In this document: piece by piece, positions 31,537 through 42,978 of the stretch | Layout: every line of letters starts with the position of its first letter | How positions within the stretch are numbered: position 1 is the stretch's first letter | Assembly: GCA_012932295.1 (NCBI GenBank) | Contig: JAAONU010000006.1 | Coordinates: 33,010,882 to 33,074,881 of the forward strand | Origin: Cyclina sinensis | Taxonomy: Eukaryota > Mollusca > Bivalvia > Venerida > Veneridae | DNA length: 64,000 nucleotides | Direction: 5' to 3' | Position numbers and translations under genes: made by a program | Notes under the pieces: model-generated | Seen by the model: only the letters and a program-made list of their open reading frames with translations | Databases searched by the model: none | What the model was told of the DNA's origin: nothing

Positions 31537-32703
31537 ATGCGTGTACTTTTAAAACGTTTTTTCAGAAAAAGTAAGTTAAAAATGTTTTGGAAATACACGT
31601 TGGTGTTTTGTTTTGGGCTTGCTGTTTTCGATTTCTCATCTTCACGTGGGTATGTACATCTGTACATTTCCTCAGGTGTTGTAAATAGACTGTCTTTTCA
31701 GAAAAGCACCGCGCGACTGGATAGCACGAGCTCTGCACCGGATGTTATTGACGTGAAGAACATGAGCAATGTTCTAACAAAGAGGAATAATTACAATATC
31801 ACTCTCAAACCCCGGACTGCCAAATTTTTAAATGCCGGAAATAATTCATATGGAGTAGCCGCAGGTACATATTTAACAGAAAATAGAGGTTTATGTAGTG
31901 AAAAAGAAAATCTGAGTGTGGTTGTAATAGTTCACACGGCACCGACAAATTTCATTAATAGAATGGCTATCAGAAAAACATGGGGAAATAACTCGTACTA
32001 TTCTGACTTGGGTACCACAAAGTTACTGTTCTTGTTAGGTCGAGTGAATAACGCCAGTTTACAACGGAAAATAGAAGAGGAATTTAAACAGTTTGGTGAT
32101 CTTGTTCAGGGAGATTTCATGGATTCCTATTACAATATGACATTGAAAGGCACAATGGGATTCAAATGGTTAAGCGAAAGATGTAGAAATGCAAAAGTAG
32201 TCCTGAAAGTCGATGATGACGTGATTGTCAACATGTTTGCCTTCCTAGAAAAGTTTGTGCCTTCATTCCTTTTAAAACCCAGACACATGGCTTGCAGACG
32301 TTTGCGTAAAGCAAAAATCGAGCGGAGAAAAAGCTCAAAGTGGTCCATTGAAGAGAGATTATTCAGTGGAGAATCGGTCTATCCAGATTTTTGTCAAGGT
32401 TTTATTGTAGCAATTTCCAATGACGTCGTTCCGGAATTGTTTGCATCGGCATCTTTGACGCCATTTTTCTGGATAGATGATATATTCTTATACGGCTTGG
32501 TTCCTGAAAATGTGCCAGAAATGTTTTATACAGATATGCAGTACAATAAACGTGTTATCTGGGGTGCCGACAAAGCCATTTCTTGCTATAAAAGGAGCAG
32601 TTGTTCATATCTTGCCATACTTTTGTGGGGAGACTTTTCTCGTAAAATGGAAGAAATATGGTCGTTGATGAGTCAAAACTACAAGAGGAACCTTCAACAA
32701 TAA
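31537..32703 (+). CDS. GT31 beta-1,3-galactosyltransferase-like protein
   Basis: Paralogue of the protein at 9864-11042, same predicted role: Golgi type II UDP-sugar-dependent beta-1,3-glycosyltransferase. The frame is open from 31465; I choose ATG 31537, which gives 388 residues with a strongly basic tail (MRVLLKRFFRKSKLK), then a hydrophobic anchor (YTLVFCFGLAVFDF). Counting from 31465, the blocks are IRKTWGNNSYYS (169-180), LLFLLGR (187-193), DFMDSYYN (217-224), KVDDDVIVN with the acidic metal-binding triad (248-256), YPDFCQGFIVAISNDV (306-321) and FFWIDDIFLYGLVPEN (334-349). Several N-X-S/T sites lie in the stem. It is intronless and undamaged. An AATAAA at 32699-32704 overlaps the stop codon. 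Homology to the other two copies begins near the TTGTAAATCAGTTTCTCTAC stretch, 31475 onward. The acceptor is unknown. Confidence 0.88.
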   Translation: MRVLLKRFFRKSKLKMFWKYTLVFCFGLAVFDFSSSRGYVHLYISSGVVNRLSFQKSTARLDSTSSAPDVIDVKNMSNVLTKRNNYNITLKPRTAKFLNAGNNSYGVAAGTYLTENRGLCSEKENLSVVVIVHTAPTNFINRMAIRKTWGNNSYYSDLGTTKLLFLLGRVNNASLQRKIEEEFKQFGDLVQGDFMDSYYNMTLKGTMGFKWLSERCRNAKVVLKVDDDVIVNMFAFLEKFVPSFLLKPRHMACRRLRKAKIERRKSSKWSIEERLFSGESVYPDFCQGFIVAISNDVVPELFASASLTPFFWIDDIFLYGLVPENVPEMFYTDMQYNKRVIWGADKAISCYKRSSCSYLAILLWGDFSRKMEEIWSLMSQNYKRNLQQ

Positions 32704-32704
32704 A
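32699..32704 (+). promoter_or_regulatory. AATAAA overlapping the GT31 stop codon
   Basis: The hexamer AATAAA contains the TAA stop of the 31537-32703 gene. If used, cleavage would leave a 3'UTR of only about 10-30 bases. Whether it is used cannot be told from sequence. Confidence 0.35.
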
Positions 32705-33990
32705 TTAATGTTTATATCACTTAATTTTATCATTACAAAGAAACAAGTCCGCAAAGCATCAAATACGTAAATGGGTGATAATTAGGTTAGCCTGGTTCCC
32801 TGCCTACTTCACTCCGTAACAAAGTGTCAGGGGCAGGTAATCCAGACCATATTTGGTTTAGCTGTTGAATGAAATTTATATCGTGTTCAAATACAAACGG
32901 CAGTTATATAGTGTTGGGATTTTTTAAACAGTTTATTGATATGATTATTGATGCTGTCAGCCTCTGCAAACTAATCGATTAGAGTTTTGTTTCTGTTTAT
33001 TCAGTATTGTTCCACTAGATTAATTTTTCAAGAGTACAAATGCAGGCACTTTGATTTTTAATCGAACCTAATGAGGCGAACAAATTTAAAATTTGAATTA
33101 TGTTAGTGGTAATCAACAGTTTAGAAGATTTTGCGGCCTTAAACGTTTAAGCTAGCTTCATGATGCTGACTGTCACCGAAAAGGAGTTAATACTCAAGTT
33201 CATCAGTTGTGCAAGACTGTATTGGATGTCCTCGATCGGGAATCTGTTCTAAAATACTTGTATATATACTTCACAAAATCTGTTCAATTCTGTAAAATTT
33301 AAAGCATTATTTACTTCATCATATCGTCTACAGTGGCAGATCAGTTTTGTTAAGCCTTGTAGTCCAGGTTTCGCAAGACCCATCCCTCGCTCCTCCACTA
33401 ACATTACTAGTTGTCTTTCTAACAAGACGTTAACCGAGGGAAAAGAAACCCGAGGTATGCTTTCTGTTACTTGCACTATCCCCGACAACTTAAATAACCA
33501 AACTCAGCATGGGGGCGTCAGTCATATAGGCAACGGACGATAAATACACACAAATAGTAAAAGATCTTTTAAGTAAAAGCTTTCGTAATGCAATAAAACA
33601 CAGTTAGAAATAAGGCTATATGTTTATGGTTGCCATTAATCTTAACACGGATGTATTAATGACCTAGAAACTGCAATGAAATCAAATAGGCTAAACTCTC
33701 ACATTTATGCCAATTTGGTCAGCAAATTATTTTCTTTATTCTGTTGACTTTCAACTTTTGCAAACGCTGCCTTCTGATAAATATATACGAGACAGAAAAG
33801 CTTACACATTTGTTACATTCATTTGTTACACATATTTTGGTCACTGCACTGTTGTTGTTGTCGTTGTTTAAGTTATACGTGAAGTATAATCTAACAACCT
33901 ATAGTTTTTAGTATATCGATTGAAAACATCATAAATCAACAGGTAACGAAGACGTGTTTGAATAATAGATTTTTGGATAATAGCTTTTGT
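32704..33990. other. intergenic, dispersed repeat fragments only
   Basis: About 32800-32850 (GTGTCAGGGGCAGGTAAT) resembles the reverse complement of 14365-14400. About 33505-33550 (GTCATATAGGCAAC, then GACGATAAATACAC) is the third copy of the dispersed repeat seen at 13.9 and 17.1 kb. No gene seen. Confidence 0.5.
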
Positions 33991-33994
33991 CCAT

Positions 33995-34405
33995 TGTATA
34001 TTGCTCGACCTAATATAATTATTTTAACATTTTTGCCGTTAAAACGAGAACATTATCTTCGCATGTGTACATTGCTCGACCTAATATATTTAACTTTTTT
34101 GCCGTTAATTAAAACGAGAACATTATCTTCGCATGTGTACATTGCTCGACCTAATATATTTAACTTTTTGCCGTTAAAACGAGAACGTTATCTTCGCGTG
34201 TGTACATTGCTCGACCTAATATATTTAACTTTTTTGCCGTTAAAACGAGAACGTTATCTTCGCATGTGTACATTGCTCGACCTAATATATTTAACTTTTT
34301 TGCCGTTAAAACGAGAACATTATCTTCGCATGTGTACATTGCTCGACTTAACATACTTAACTTTTTTGCCGTTAAAACGAGAACGTTATCTTTGCATGTT
34401 TAAAC
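33995..34405 (+). repeat. 66-bp minisatellite, about six copies
   Basis: Units of about 66 bp: CGACCTAATATATTTAACTT, TTTTGCCGTTAAAACGAGAA, CNTTATCTTCGCATGTGTAC, ATTGCT. Lengths vary by a few bases in T and TTAA runs. Because 66 is a multiple of 3, several overlapping frames stay open on both strands (the longest, at 33958-34437, repeats LTFLPLKRE). I treat these as repeat artefacts. Confidence 0.93.
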
Positions 34406-34439
34406 CATTGGTAGTTGTCGAATTTGTGCAAATATGAAA

Positions 34440-35542
34440 CTTCTATATTTGGTGTCTGAGAAGCTTAAAGAATCTCGTTTAAACACACGAGAATAAAAAA
34501 AATCCCTCGTGGGCACATTTAGGAAATACTATAATACATTTTCTTTAAAAAACGACCTATCGACAGATATAGGTTATTAATACCTTCAGAATAAATGGTT
34601 ATCTTATCTTTTTGAATGAAAAAATCTATCACCATATTTATGATAAAGAAAATAGCCTTCTCATTTGCATTGTGATGTGCTGTAAATGGCCTAACTCACA
34701 CGATTTTTGTCATGTTCTGTTTAAGAAAAATGGTTCATGTGTTCATACGAGTTCTTGCGCCGAACATTTGGGATCACCGGTGGTGATGGTTGTCATCTAA
34801 AATATGAATTTCACATATTTTGTTTAGTTTTCCCGGCTTGGCAAAACAGACGGCATTGAATTTTAATGAATTTCGTAATATATGCTCGGTTGAAATGCAC
34901 TGACATATCTGGAGAAGTAGCTCACATGATTCGAATGGAATGCCAAATGGGATACATATTCGAGTTTACCCAAGTGGAATGGGTAAGGTGGAGTCTGTCA
35001 TCCTCAGAGAATTCGAACCAACGACCTCCAGATCGGGAGTTCAGCATTCTTCTTATACTAGTGTGTACTTGTTTGATTGATTGTTGTTTGTGTTTTTTTA
35101 TAACACGTCGTCATTTCAATGCAATCTCTGGTTAACATCTCCTTGGTTAACACTAGTATATACATATAAATATCTAAGAGACTCTAAGTGGGATTTGTTT
35201 TAGATTCCAACAAAATCAATAACGCAACCCAATAAGGACATGTCTTGATTTAAATGAACGGCAATTATGTCATATGTTTTACCACGAAACAAAACAACAA
35301 CAACAACCAAGAGTAGGGAAGAGTGGTAAAGTGTTATAGATTTTTCAAGGTACGTGTTACAGAGGATGACGGCTTGCATGCAAAAAGAATCCATCAGACG
35401 AAGCGAAACACGACAAATTGTTTGGTGGTTTTTTTGGGTTTTTTTCGCATTTTCACTTGCATTTTGTCCCGGTAGACTAAACACGTCATTACAGAAATCA
35501 GACGCAATATTTATTTTCTTATGCTATTGTGTTATTTAAAAC
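34440..35542. other. intergenic with a possible SINE piece
   Basis: Mostly featureless. The minus strand at about 35065-35000 reads GCTGAACTCCCGATCTGGAG, then GTCGTTGGTTCGAATTCTC. The last part resembles a tRNA box B (GGTTCGAATTC), so a decayed tRNA-derived SINE is possible; box A is not convincing. Confidence 0.35.
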
Positions 35543-36934
35543 CAGACATAGATAATAGAGATAAGCGGCTCCCTATGCAATCTATTACCTGTGTAATTTA
35601 TCACACGTCAGTAGAAATCAAAAATGACTTGTTTTGTAGCAGATAAAACTTAAAAACTGTTTATTCCACATTCACAAACTTAACATTTTCAGATATTCTA
35701 AAATATCATTAACAGCTGCAATAATATAAATACTTTATATTTCGATTCTAGTGTTACCAAAAACAGGTAGAATTAGACATATAATATACGTCTCTGATAG
35801 AATCAACCGACTAACATCAAGTTGAAAACAGATTTTACTTTGTCCTAAAGTTTACATTATGAGTTACATACCCGAATATTGTTTAAAATATGAAAGTATT
35901 TTTATTTCAAGCTATAGTTTAATGTTAAAACTTTTAGAAAATGTATTATTAAAGTCGGTATGACTTGTGGTTTTTGTGTCGCCTGCTACAAAGTAGCCGC
36001 GACACATATTAGGGATCATCTCTCCGTCGTCTGTCTGTCCGTCCGTCACAAAACTTGTCCGGACTACTCCTGAAAAATTTCTGGTGCGATTTCATCCAAA
36101 CCTTACAGGAATGATCAGTTCCAAGTCTAGTTGTGCATTTCGTTGGCATTTTCCAGTTCAATGATTTTTGTCCGAGTTATGGTCCTTTAATGATTTTTAT
36201 TTTTAAAGTTTGTCCGGACTACTTCTCCTATACTACTAAAGTACCTCAAGTACTTGCGCATGTTTAACGGGTTTTCCGGTTGAATGATTTTTGGCTGAGT
36301 TATGGCCCTTGAATGTAAAAAGGCTTTTTGGTCCATTAATGATTTTTGTGTTTCAGGCTTCACAGTAGCTGCAACATGCTACAAAGTAGCCATTACATTA
36401 AAGGGATTACTTCTCCATCCTCTGTCTATCCGTCCGTCCGTCTGTCCATCCTTCACAAAACTTGTCCGGACTACTCCTCAAAAAATACTAGTGCGATTTC
36501 CTCCAAACTTTACAGGAATGATCTGTACTAGGTCTTGTTGTGCATATCGTTGGCATTTTCTAGTTCAATGATTTTTGTCAGAGTCATTGCCCTTTAATGA
36601 TTTTTATTTTAAGGTTTGTCAATACTACTTCTCTTCTACTACTTATGTGAATGAAATTTTGTAGGGTTGATCGGTACCTCAAGTACTTGCACATATCTAA
36701 CGGGTTTTTTGGTTGAATGATTTTGGCGGAGTTATGGCCCTTGAATTAAAAAGACGATATGGTCAACAAACTGTGCAATCACCTCTCTGCTCAATCAACT
36801 GCTTAACTGGCTGTCATCAGGCGACACATGTGATCACTTATCGCCCTTGTATAGTTATAGGATACTTAACTTTGTGTCATGTGTGATATTTTGCCATTCA
36901 TTAGAGTAGCATATCTCTGTTATCTATGTCTCTG
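35543..36934. mobile_element. hAT-like MITE, interrupted copy
   Basis: Termini CAGACATAGATAATAGAGATA and TATCTCTGTTATCTATGTCTCTG form an inverted repeat of more than 20 bp. TTAAAAC flanks both ends (35536-35542 and 36935-36941; 7 of 8 if the octamer is compared). It is a MITE of about 500 bp split by the 0.88-kb insertion at about 35972-36854. An uninterrupted sister in reverse orientation lies at 51392-51893. It is inserted in or beside LINE-derived sequence that continues at 36935. Confidence 0.82.
35972..36854. mobile_element. element nested in the MITE, TGTGTCGCCTG ends
   Basis: Comparison with the uninterrupted sister at 51392-51893 shows about 880 bp inserted between CTTGTGGT and TTATAGGATAC. 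Near its ends are 11-bp perfect inverted repeats, TGTGTCGCCTG (35975-35985) and CAGGCGACACA (36818-36828). The first also forms a terminal hairpin with GCGACACA at 35999-36006, around GCTACAAAGTAGC. The interior is two direct units of about 370 bp sharing ACAAAACTTGTCCGGACTAC, GGTACCTCAAGTACTTGC and TCAATGATTTTTGTC, and has TCTGTCCGTCCGTC runs. No ORF. The class is unknown and no clear TSD was seen. Confidence 0.78.
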
Positions 36935-37500
36935 TTAAAACTGATACAGCTAGCCTACAAGCTCAGTTAGATATTATTTCTGATTATTCTACGAAATGGA
37001 GATTGAAAATCAATGTTTAGGAAGCAAAAGTTTGGATTTGTTTGAATAAAGAAAAAGTCGAAATGTACAAATGGTAATTAAATGGAAACAAATGAAATTA
37101 TGAAAAATCGAAATTCACCTATTGAGTATTTACTGAATAATGTAACATCAGTAACGACAACAGATCGGCCTCAAAGGATAGGTATCTACTGGAAAGCCTT
37201 GTTTATAAAATTATCTGTGGAACACTTTTGATACCAACATTAATTATTTACCTATGTTAAACAACAGTTTTTACAAATCTGAAAGACTTCGATTGGGAAC
37301 TCGCCAAAGTTAAAGTATTACAGAAAATTTAAAACACAGTTTGGCTATGAAAAATACATTTATGCTAAAAGAAAACAATCAATCGAATTGCTTTAGATTA
37401 AGATCTTATAAGCTGGAAATTGAATTAGGCAAATACGCTGGACTACCTAGAACAGATCCGTCAACTATGTTCCTGTAATCACAGGTGTTTGACATTCTAT
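36935..37500 (+). pseudogene. LINE ORF2 C-terminal fragment
   Basis: Broken + strand translation with non-LTR RT C-terminal landmarks. These are TDTASLQAQLDIISDYSTKW then RLKINV right after the MITE edge, EIMKNRNSPIEYL and PQRIGIYWKALF in the middle, and RKFKTQFGYEKYIYAKRKQS near 37330-37385. An EIELGKYAGLPR-type tail lies near 37420-37460. Stops and shifts are frequent, so it is inactive. The preceding MITE inserted at its left edge. Confidence 0.72.
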
Positions 37501-37785
37501 CAATAAACAAGTGATAATGTAAAAATTATGCCCTCTTTATTTATATTAAACATAATCCAGTAATCTTAAATGGCCGAATATCAATAAGTTTATTAATATA
37601 TTGTCCTCCTACAACAGTAAACTGACGTTAAATATTAAAGTATAAAACTGTTAAATATTTAGTTGACAATAAAAGGCTTCAACATGTCAATTATCTGATC
37701 TCTAAATAATTTATTATGTCTCTACCAAGGTTTGGTAATGTGAACCAGAGCACACAATAATTGAGGGAATTTATTTATAAATCTA

Positions 37786-39393
37786 TACTGTTCATAAAAA
37801 GTAGGATATATTATAGGTAATAATTATTGTTATTGCGAGTAAACTCTTACCTTTTGGTGTTTATTTAATCAATTAAACAAATTCATTCAAACATTTTAAT
37901 CGAAAATTAAACTTCTTCATGATATCATTAGGTACTTTAAACAGCATCCAAAGTCATTACGTCGACGTCATCATTTTCACTCGCCCTCAATAACTAGTTA
38001 GACCAACTCTGTTTTCGCAACAAGCTATGCCACGACGTCTTATACTCACAATAAGACGACTGATGGTGTGCTGAGGGATTCTGTCCCACTCTTCCTGCAG
38101 CGCCGCACCGAGCTCACATAACGTTCTGGGTGGAGGATCACGTCTTCGAGTACTGGTTTGAACCCAGGAAGCAGTAAGTTGCAAGAACTTGTCTGCCTAG
38201 TATAGTCAGAATTGACTGTTGGCAGTAATAAGTTGAACTTGAACTTGAATTTTCAAAGAATGTCCCACACATGTTCAATAGGTGCTAAGTCTGGGCTCTT
38301 CGCTGGCCATGGTAAAGTAGGGATATGTTGGTCTTCCAGTAACTCAGTGATAAGTCTTTCCCTATGGGCCCTAGCGTTATCATCTTGGAAGATGAATTCT
38401 AGGCCATGACGTTGAGCAAACAGGACAACATGCGGAACCAATATGTTGTCATGGTACTACTGGCCAGTCACATTGCTATGGTTCACATCTATCTGTGTTC
38501 TGGCAGTCATAATGATGCCACCCCATACCGTAACGGGCCCACCCCAATATCGGTCGTGGGTAACCCTCGCAGCGTCTGTAAAACGTTGACCTTGGCGATG
38601 CAAAACTCTTCTTCGACCATCACGAAAGGTTGAATCTGGATTCGTCACTAAATATCACATGTGACCACTAGTTATTATTCCACCGACGCCGCTGTCTAAA
38701 CCTCGCCAAACGTTCATGACGATGTCTTGCTGACAACGGCAAGACCACTTGAGGGTGCCTAGCGTTAGGACCATCTAAGTGAAGACGATTTGTGATTGTC
38801 TGTCTCGAGACATTGACCCCTCTGACATGTCGAATGCGTTGTTGAAGGTCTGTGGCCGTCAGTGCTCTATTACGGAGGGCTTTACTAACAACATAGCAAC
38901 GACGTCAGTACATCTTGGACATCCACTTCTTCGGATATCAATCACGTCACCAGTTGTTTGATAGCGAGACAACAATCGTCAGACAACGGACAGTGAACAT
39001 TCAAGTCAGCTGCAGCCTGTGCCTGTGTACTTCCGGTCTGGAGCATATAAATGGCCCGCTAACGTTGACGTTCCGTTGGACGTCTTATAAATTAAATAGC
39101 AAAATCTACTGTGGACTTGCGTTCGACATCTACATAACACAATATTCTGAAAGTGTTGCATAACTAAAGTCACCATTAACATGATTTTGGTCACTGTTAA
39201 AATCCGCGTGCTATGCCTCATGTCTTAAAACTGCACGTGCAGCACAAATATAAGCACGATTTCTATACTTTAGTGACCAAGCTATCTACACATGAACGAC
39301 CATTGTAAAATATACATGATGATTGCCTATAAAGAGTACGTTTCCCATACCATAACAAAATCATATAATACCCCCTACTTTTTGTGAACAGTA
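37786..39393 (-). mobile_element. Tc1/mariner element, copy 1, inactive
   Basis: A 1608-bp element bounded by TACTGTTCATAAAAAGTAGG and its inverse CCTACTTTTTGTGAACAGTA, flanked by TA. Transposase remnants on the minus strand in order: a helix-turn-helix region (RAIYMLQTGSTQAQAAADLN near 39050, after a TAG), FSDESRFNLS with the first catalytic Asp (near 38640), then a frameshift and VTVWGGIIMTARTQ. After a stop come FIFQDDNARAH and SPDLAPIEHVW, whose second Asp and Glu are separated by 34 residues (DD34E spacing), and a C-terminus ending RRGIACCENRV (near 38010). The frame is broken at least at the FSDESRF frameshift, a stop after VTGQ and a stop after the HVWDIL motif. Target: the LINE tail whose empty version is at 17596-17816. 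Confidence 0.93.
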
Positions 39394-39965
39394 TATAAAT
39401 ATTTTGCACAATTTGATTTATCAACATGATGTTGTTTCTGTCTCACTTTTTTGCCATATTATCTGAATGTATTGTAATGGCCAAAGGCATGTGTGTGTGC
39501 TGTCTTTGCCAAATAAAGAAATGAAATGATTACATTTGATGCAAGATAAAGTTTTTTGACAAATAAATTCAATTTCACTGGTCTAAAGGATTTCTGTTCC
39601 TCCATACTATACTGTACTTTTACATGTTGTTTAGTTTCCTTTAGTAAACTTTACAGTTAAAATGTTGATTGGTTCACAGCTTTTTGCCATCTTTGGACTC
39701 AGTACACCAGAATCATTTTTTGTACATATCTTTTGTTGTATGCCAGTTATTAGTTTTATTTCTTTTCATGCACATGAGAAGTGGTTTATAAAACATTACA
39801 TAGAATTGTTTTAACAATTGTAATGTGTTTTTCTTTCTTTCTTTTATTGTTTTCATTTTTGAATTTGAATGGGATGATGTTAAAGATGGGTTTTATGATA
39901 ATTGTGAAAAAAAAATCAATTTTTGCCCAAAACAAACTATTGATGGAACTGATTTAGGTTTAATA

Positions 39966-40290
39966 ACGAGTATGTGAACCATTGCTGTCAATGACAGCTT
40001 GACACCATCGTTGCATGCGCCTTATCAGGTTTTGTATCACCGCTTGTGGAATGGTGTTCCATTCGTCCACAAGGATGGCACCAAGTTCCTGGGTGAGGGT
40101 GCTTCTTGGTTGGCATTATTGGACTGAAATGTGGACCTGTAACTCATTCCACATGTGCTCAATGGGATTTAGGTCAGGGGATCGGGCTGCCCAGTCCAAA
40201 TCAGTAATACCCTCTCTTTGCAAGTACTCTTGGACGACATTGGCTGTGTCACAGAGGATGGGCATTATCATCCATAAACAAGAAATCAGT
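39966..40290 (-). pseudogene. second Tc1 transposase, C-terminal fragment, copy 1
   Basis: The minus strand holds only the last third of a different Tc1-type transposase. It starts at an MDDNA motif (second catalytic Asp, frameshifted) and continues through NVVQEYLQ and SPDLNPIEHMWNELQV (catalytic Glu) to a C-terminus ending DSNGSHTRY. In this copy the WPAR tetrapeptide reads WAAR and a substitution pattern shared with copy 2 disrupts the frame. The N-terminal half is absent. Confidence 0.8.
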
Positions 40291-40799
40291 AGAACCGATG
40301 GATGCTCCCCGAATAAATGCCAAATCCAAAAGGGCTATCGTTTAATATGTATTTTTTTAAAGTATGAAAAATAACAAAGGGCAGTAACACCTAAATTATG
40401 CAAAATAGAGTAACGGTTTTTGCACGCTGCACTTCTCCTCATAGAGATCTATCTACCAATAAAGTTTCATGTTAATATCTCTTATACTTTGAGAGATATG
40501 CCCTGGACAAAAAATAAGTATGAGAAATTTCAAAGGGCAGTAACTCAAAAATTAATAAAGCAAAAGTTATGGTTCTTGTGCACTGCACTGCTCATCAATG
40601 AGATCTATCTACTTATAAAGTCCTACAACAGTAAATTGACGTTCAATATTAAAGTATAAAACTGTTAAATATTTAGTTGACAATAAAAGGCTTCAACATG
40701 TCAATTATCTGATCTCTAAATAATTTATTATGTCTCTACCAAGGTTTGGTAATGTGAACCGGAGCACACAATAATTGAGGGAATTTATTTATAAATCTA

Positions 40800-42407
40800 T
40801 ACTGTTCATAAAAAGAAGGATATATTATAGGTAATAATTATTGTTATTGCGAGTAAACTATTACCTTTTGATGTTTATTTAATCAATTAAACAAATTCAT
40901 TCAAACATTTTAATCGAAAATTAAACTTCTCCATGACATCATTAGGTACTTTAAACAGCATCCAAAGTCATTACGTTGACGTCATCATTTTCACACGCCC
41001 TCAATAACTAGTTAGACCAACTCTGTTTTCGCAACAAGCTATGCCACGACGTCTTATACTCACAATAAGACGACTGATGGTGTGCTGAGGGATTCTGTCC
41101 CACTCTTCCTGCAGCGCCGCACCGAGCTCACATAACGTTCTGAGTGGAGGATTACGTCTTCGAGTACTGGTTTGAACCCAGGAAGCAGTAAGTTGCAAGA
41201 ACTTGTCTGCCTAGTATAGTCAGAATTGACTGTTGGCAGTAATAAGTTGAACTTGAACTTGAATTTTCAAAGAATGTCCCACACATGTTCAATAGGTGCT
41301 AAGTCTGGGCTCTTCGCTGGCCATGGTAAAGTAGGGATATGTTGGTCTTCCAGTAACACAGTGATAAGTCTTTCCCTATGGGCCCTAGCGTTATCATCTT
41401 GGAAGATGAATTCTAGGCCATGACGTTGAGCAAACAGCACAACATGCGGAACCAATATGTTGTCATGGTACTACTGGCCAGTCACACTGCTATGGTACAC
41501 ATCTATCTGTGTTCTGGCAGTCATAATGATGCCACCCCATACCGTAACGGGCCCACCCCAATATCGGTCGTGGGTAACCCTCGCAGCGTCTGTAAAACGT
41601 TGACCTTGGCGATGCAAAACTCTTCTTCGACCATCACGAAAGGTTGAATCTGGATTCGTCACTAAATATCACATGTGACCACTAGTTAATATTCCACCGA
41701 CGCCGCTGTCTACACCACGCCAAACGTTCATGACGATGTCTTGCTGACAACGGCAAGACCACTTGAGGGTGCCTAGCGTTAGGACCATCTAAGTGAAGAC
41801 GATTTGTGATTGTCTGTCTCGAGACATTGACCCCTCTGAAATGTCGAATGCATTGTTGAAGGTCTGTGGCCGTCAGTGCTCTATTACGGAGAGCTTTACT
41901 TACAACATAGCAACGACGTCAGTACATCTTGGACATCCACTTCTTTGGATATCAATCACGTCACCAGTTGTTTGATAGCGAGACAACAATCGTCAGACAA
42001 CGGACAGTGAACATTCAAGTCAGCTGCAGCCTGGGCCTGTGTACTTCCGGTCTGGAGCATATAAATGGCCCGCTAACGTTGACGTTCCGTTGGACGTCTT
42101 ATAAATTAAATAGCAAAATCTACTGTGGACTTGCGTTCGACATCTACACAACACAATATTCTGAAAGTGTTGCATAACTAAAGTCACAATTAACATGATT
42201 TTGGTCACTGTTAAAATCCGCGTGCTATGCCTCATGTCTTAAAACTGCACGTGCAGCACAAATATAAGCACGATTTCTATACTTTAGTGACCAAGCTATC
42301 TACACATGAACGACCATTGTAAAATATACATGATGATTGCCTATAAAGAGTACGTTTTCCATATCATAACAAAATCATATAATACCCCCTACTTTTTGTG
42401 AACAGTA
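40800..42407 (-). mobile_element. Tc1/mariner element, copy 2, inactive
   Basis: Same 1608-bp length, ends and TA flanks as copy 1, with the same frameshift after the FSDESRF motif and the same stops. The lesions therefore predate the tandem duplication. It is closer to copy 3 than to copy 1 in the left part, for example GAAGGATATATTATAGG and AGTGGAGGATTACG are shared by copies 2 and 3. Confidence 0.93.
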
Positions 42408-42978
42408 TATATACATTTTGCACAATTTGATTTATCAACATGATGTTGTTTCTGTCTCACTTTTTTGCCATATTATCTGAATGTATTGTAATGGCCAAAG
42501 GCATGTGTGTGTGCTGTCTTTGCCAAATAAAGAAATGAAATGATTACATTTGATGCAAGATAAAGTTTTTTGACAAATAAATTCAATTTCACTGGTCTAA
42601 AGGATTTCTGTTCCTCCATACTATACTGTACTTTTACATGTTGTTTAGTTTCCTTTAGTAAACTTTACAGTTAAAATGTTGATTGGTTCACAGCTTTTTG
42701 CCATCTTTGGACTCAGTACACCAGAATCATTTTTTGTACATATCTTTTGTTGTATGCCAGTTATTAGTTTTATTTCTTTTCATGCACATGAGAAGTGGTT
42801 TATAAAACATTACATAGAATTGTTTTAACAATTGTAATGTGTTTTTCTTTCTTTCTTTTATTGTTTTCATTTTTGAATTTGAATGGGATGATGTTAAAGA
42901 TGGGTTTTATGATAATTGTGAAAAAAAATCAATTTTTGCCCAAAACAAACTATTGATGGAACTGATTTAGATTTATTA

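Noticed and set aside
33958..34437. 159-codon + frame and overlapping frames on both strands
   Set aside because: Periodic translation of the 66-bp minisatellite; no domain.
35000..35065. tRNA gene on the minus strand
   Set aside because: There is a good box B-like GGTTCGAATTC but no convincing box A, acceptor stem or anticodon arm. At best a decayed SINE head.
36302..36571. + frame with PSVCPS- and SIRPSV-like text
   Set aside because: It comes from the GTCCGTCCGTC runs of the nested non-autonomous element; no protein family fits.
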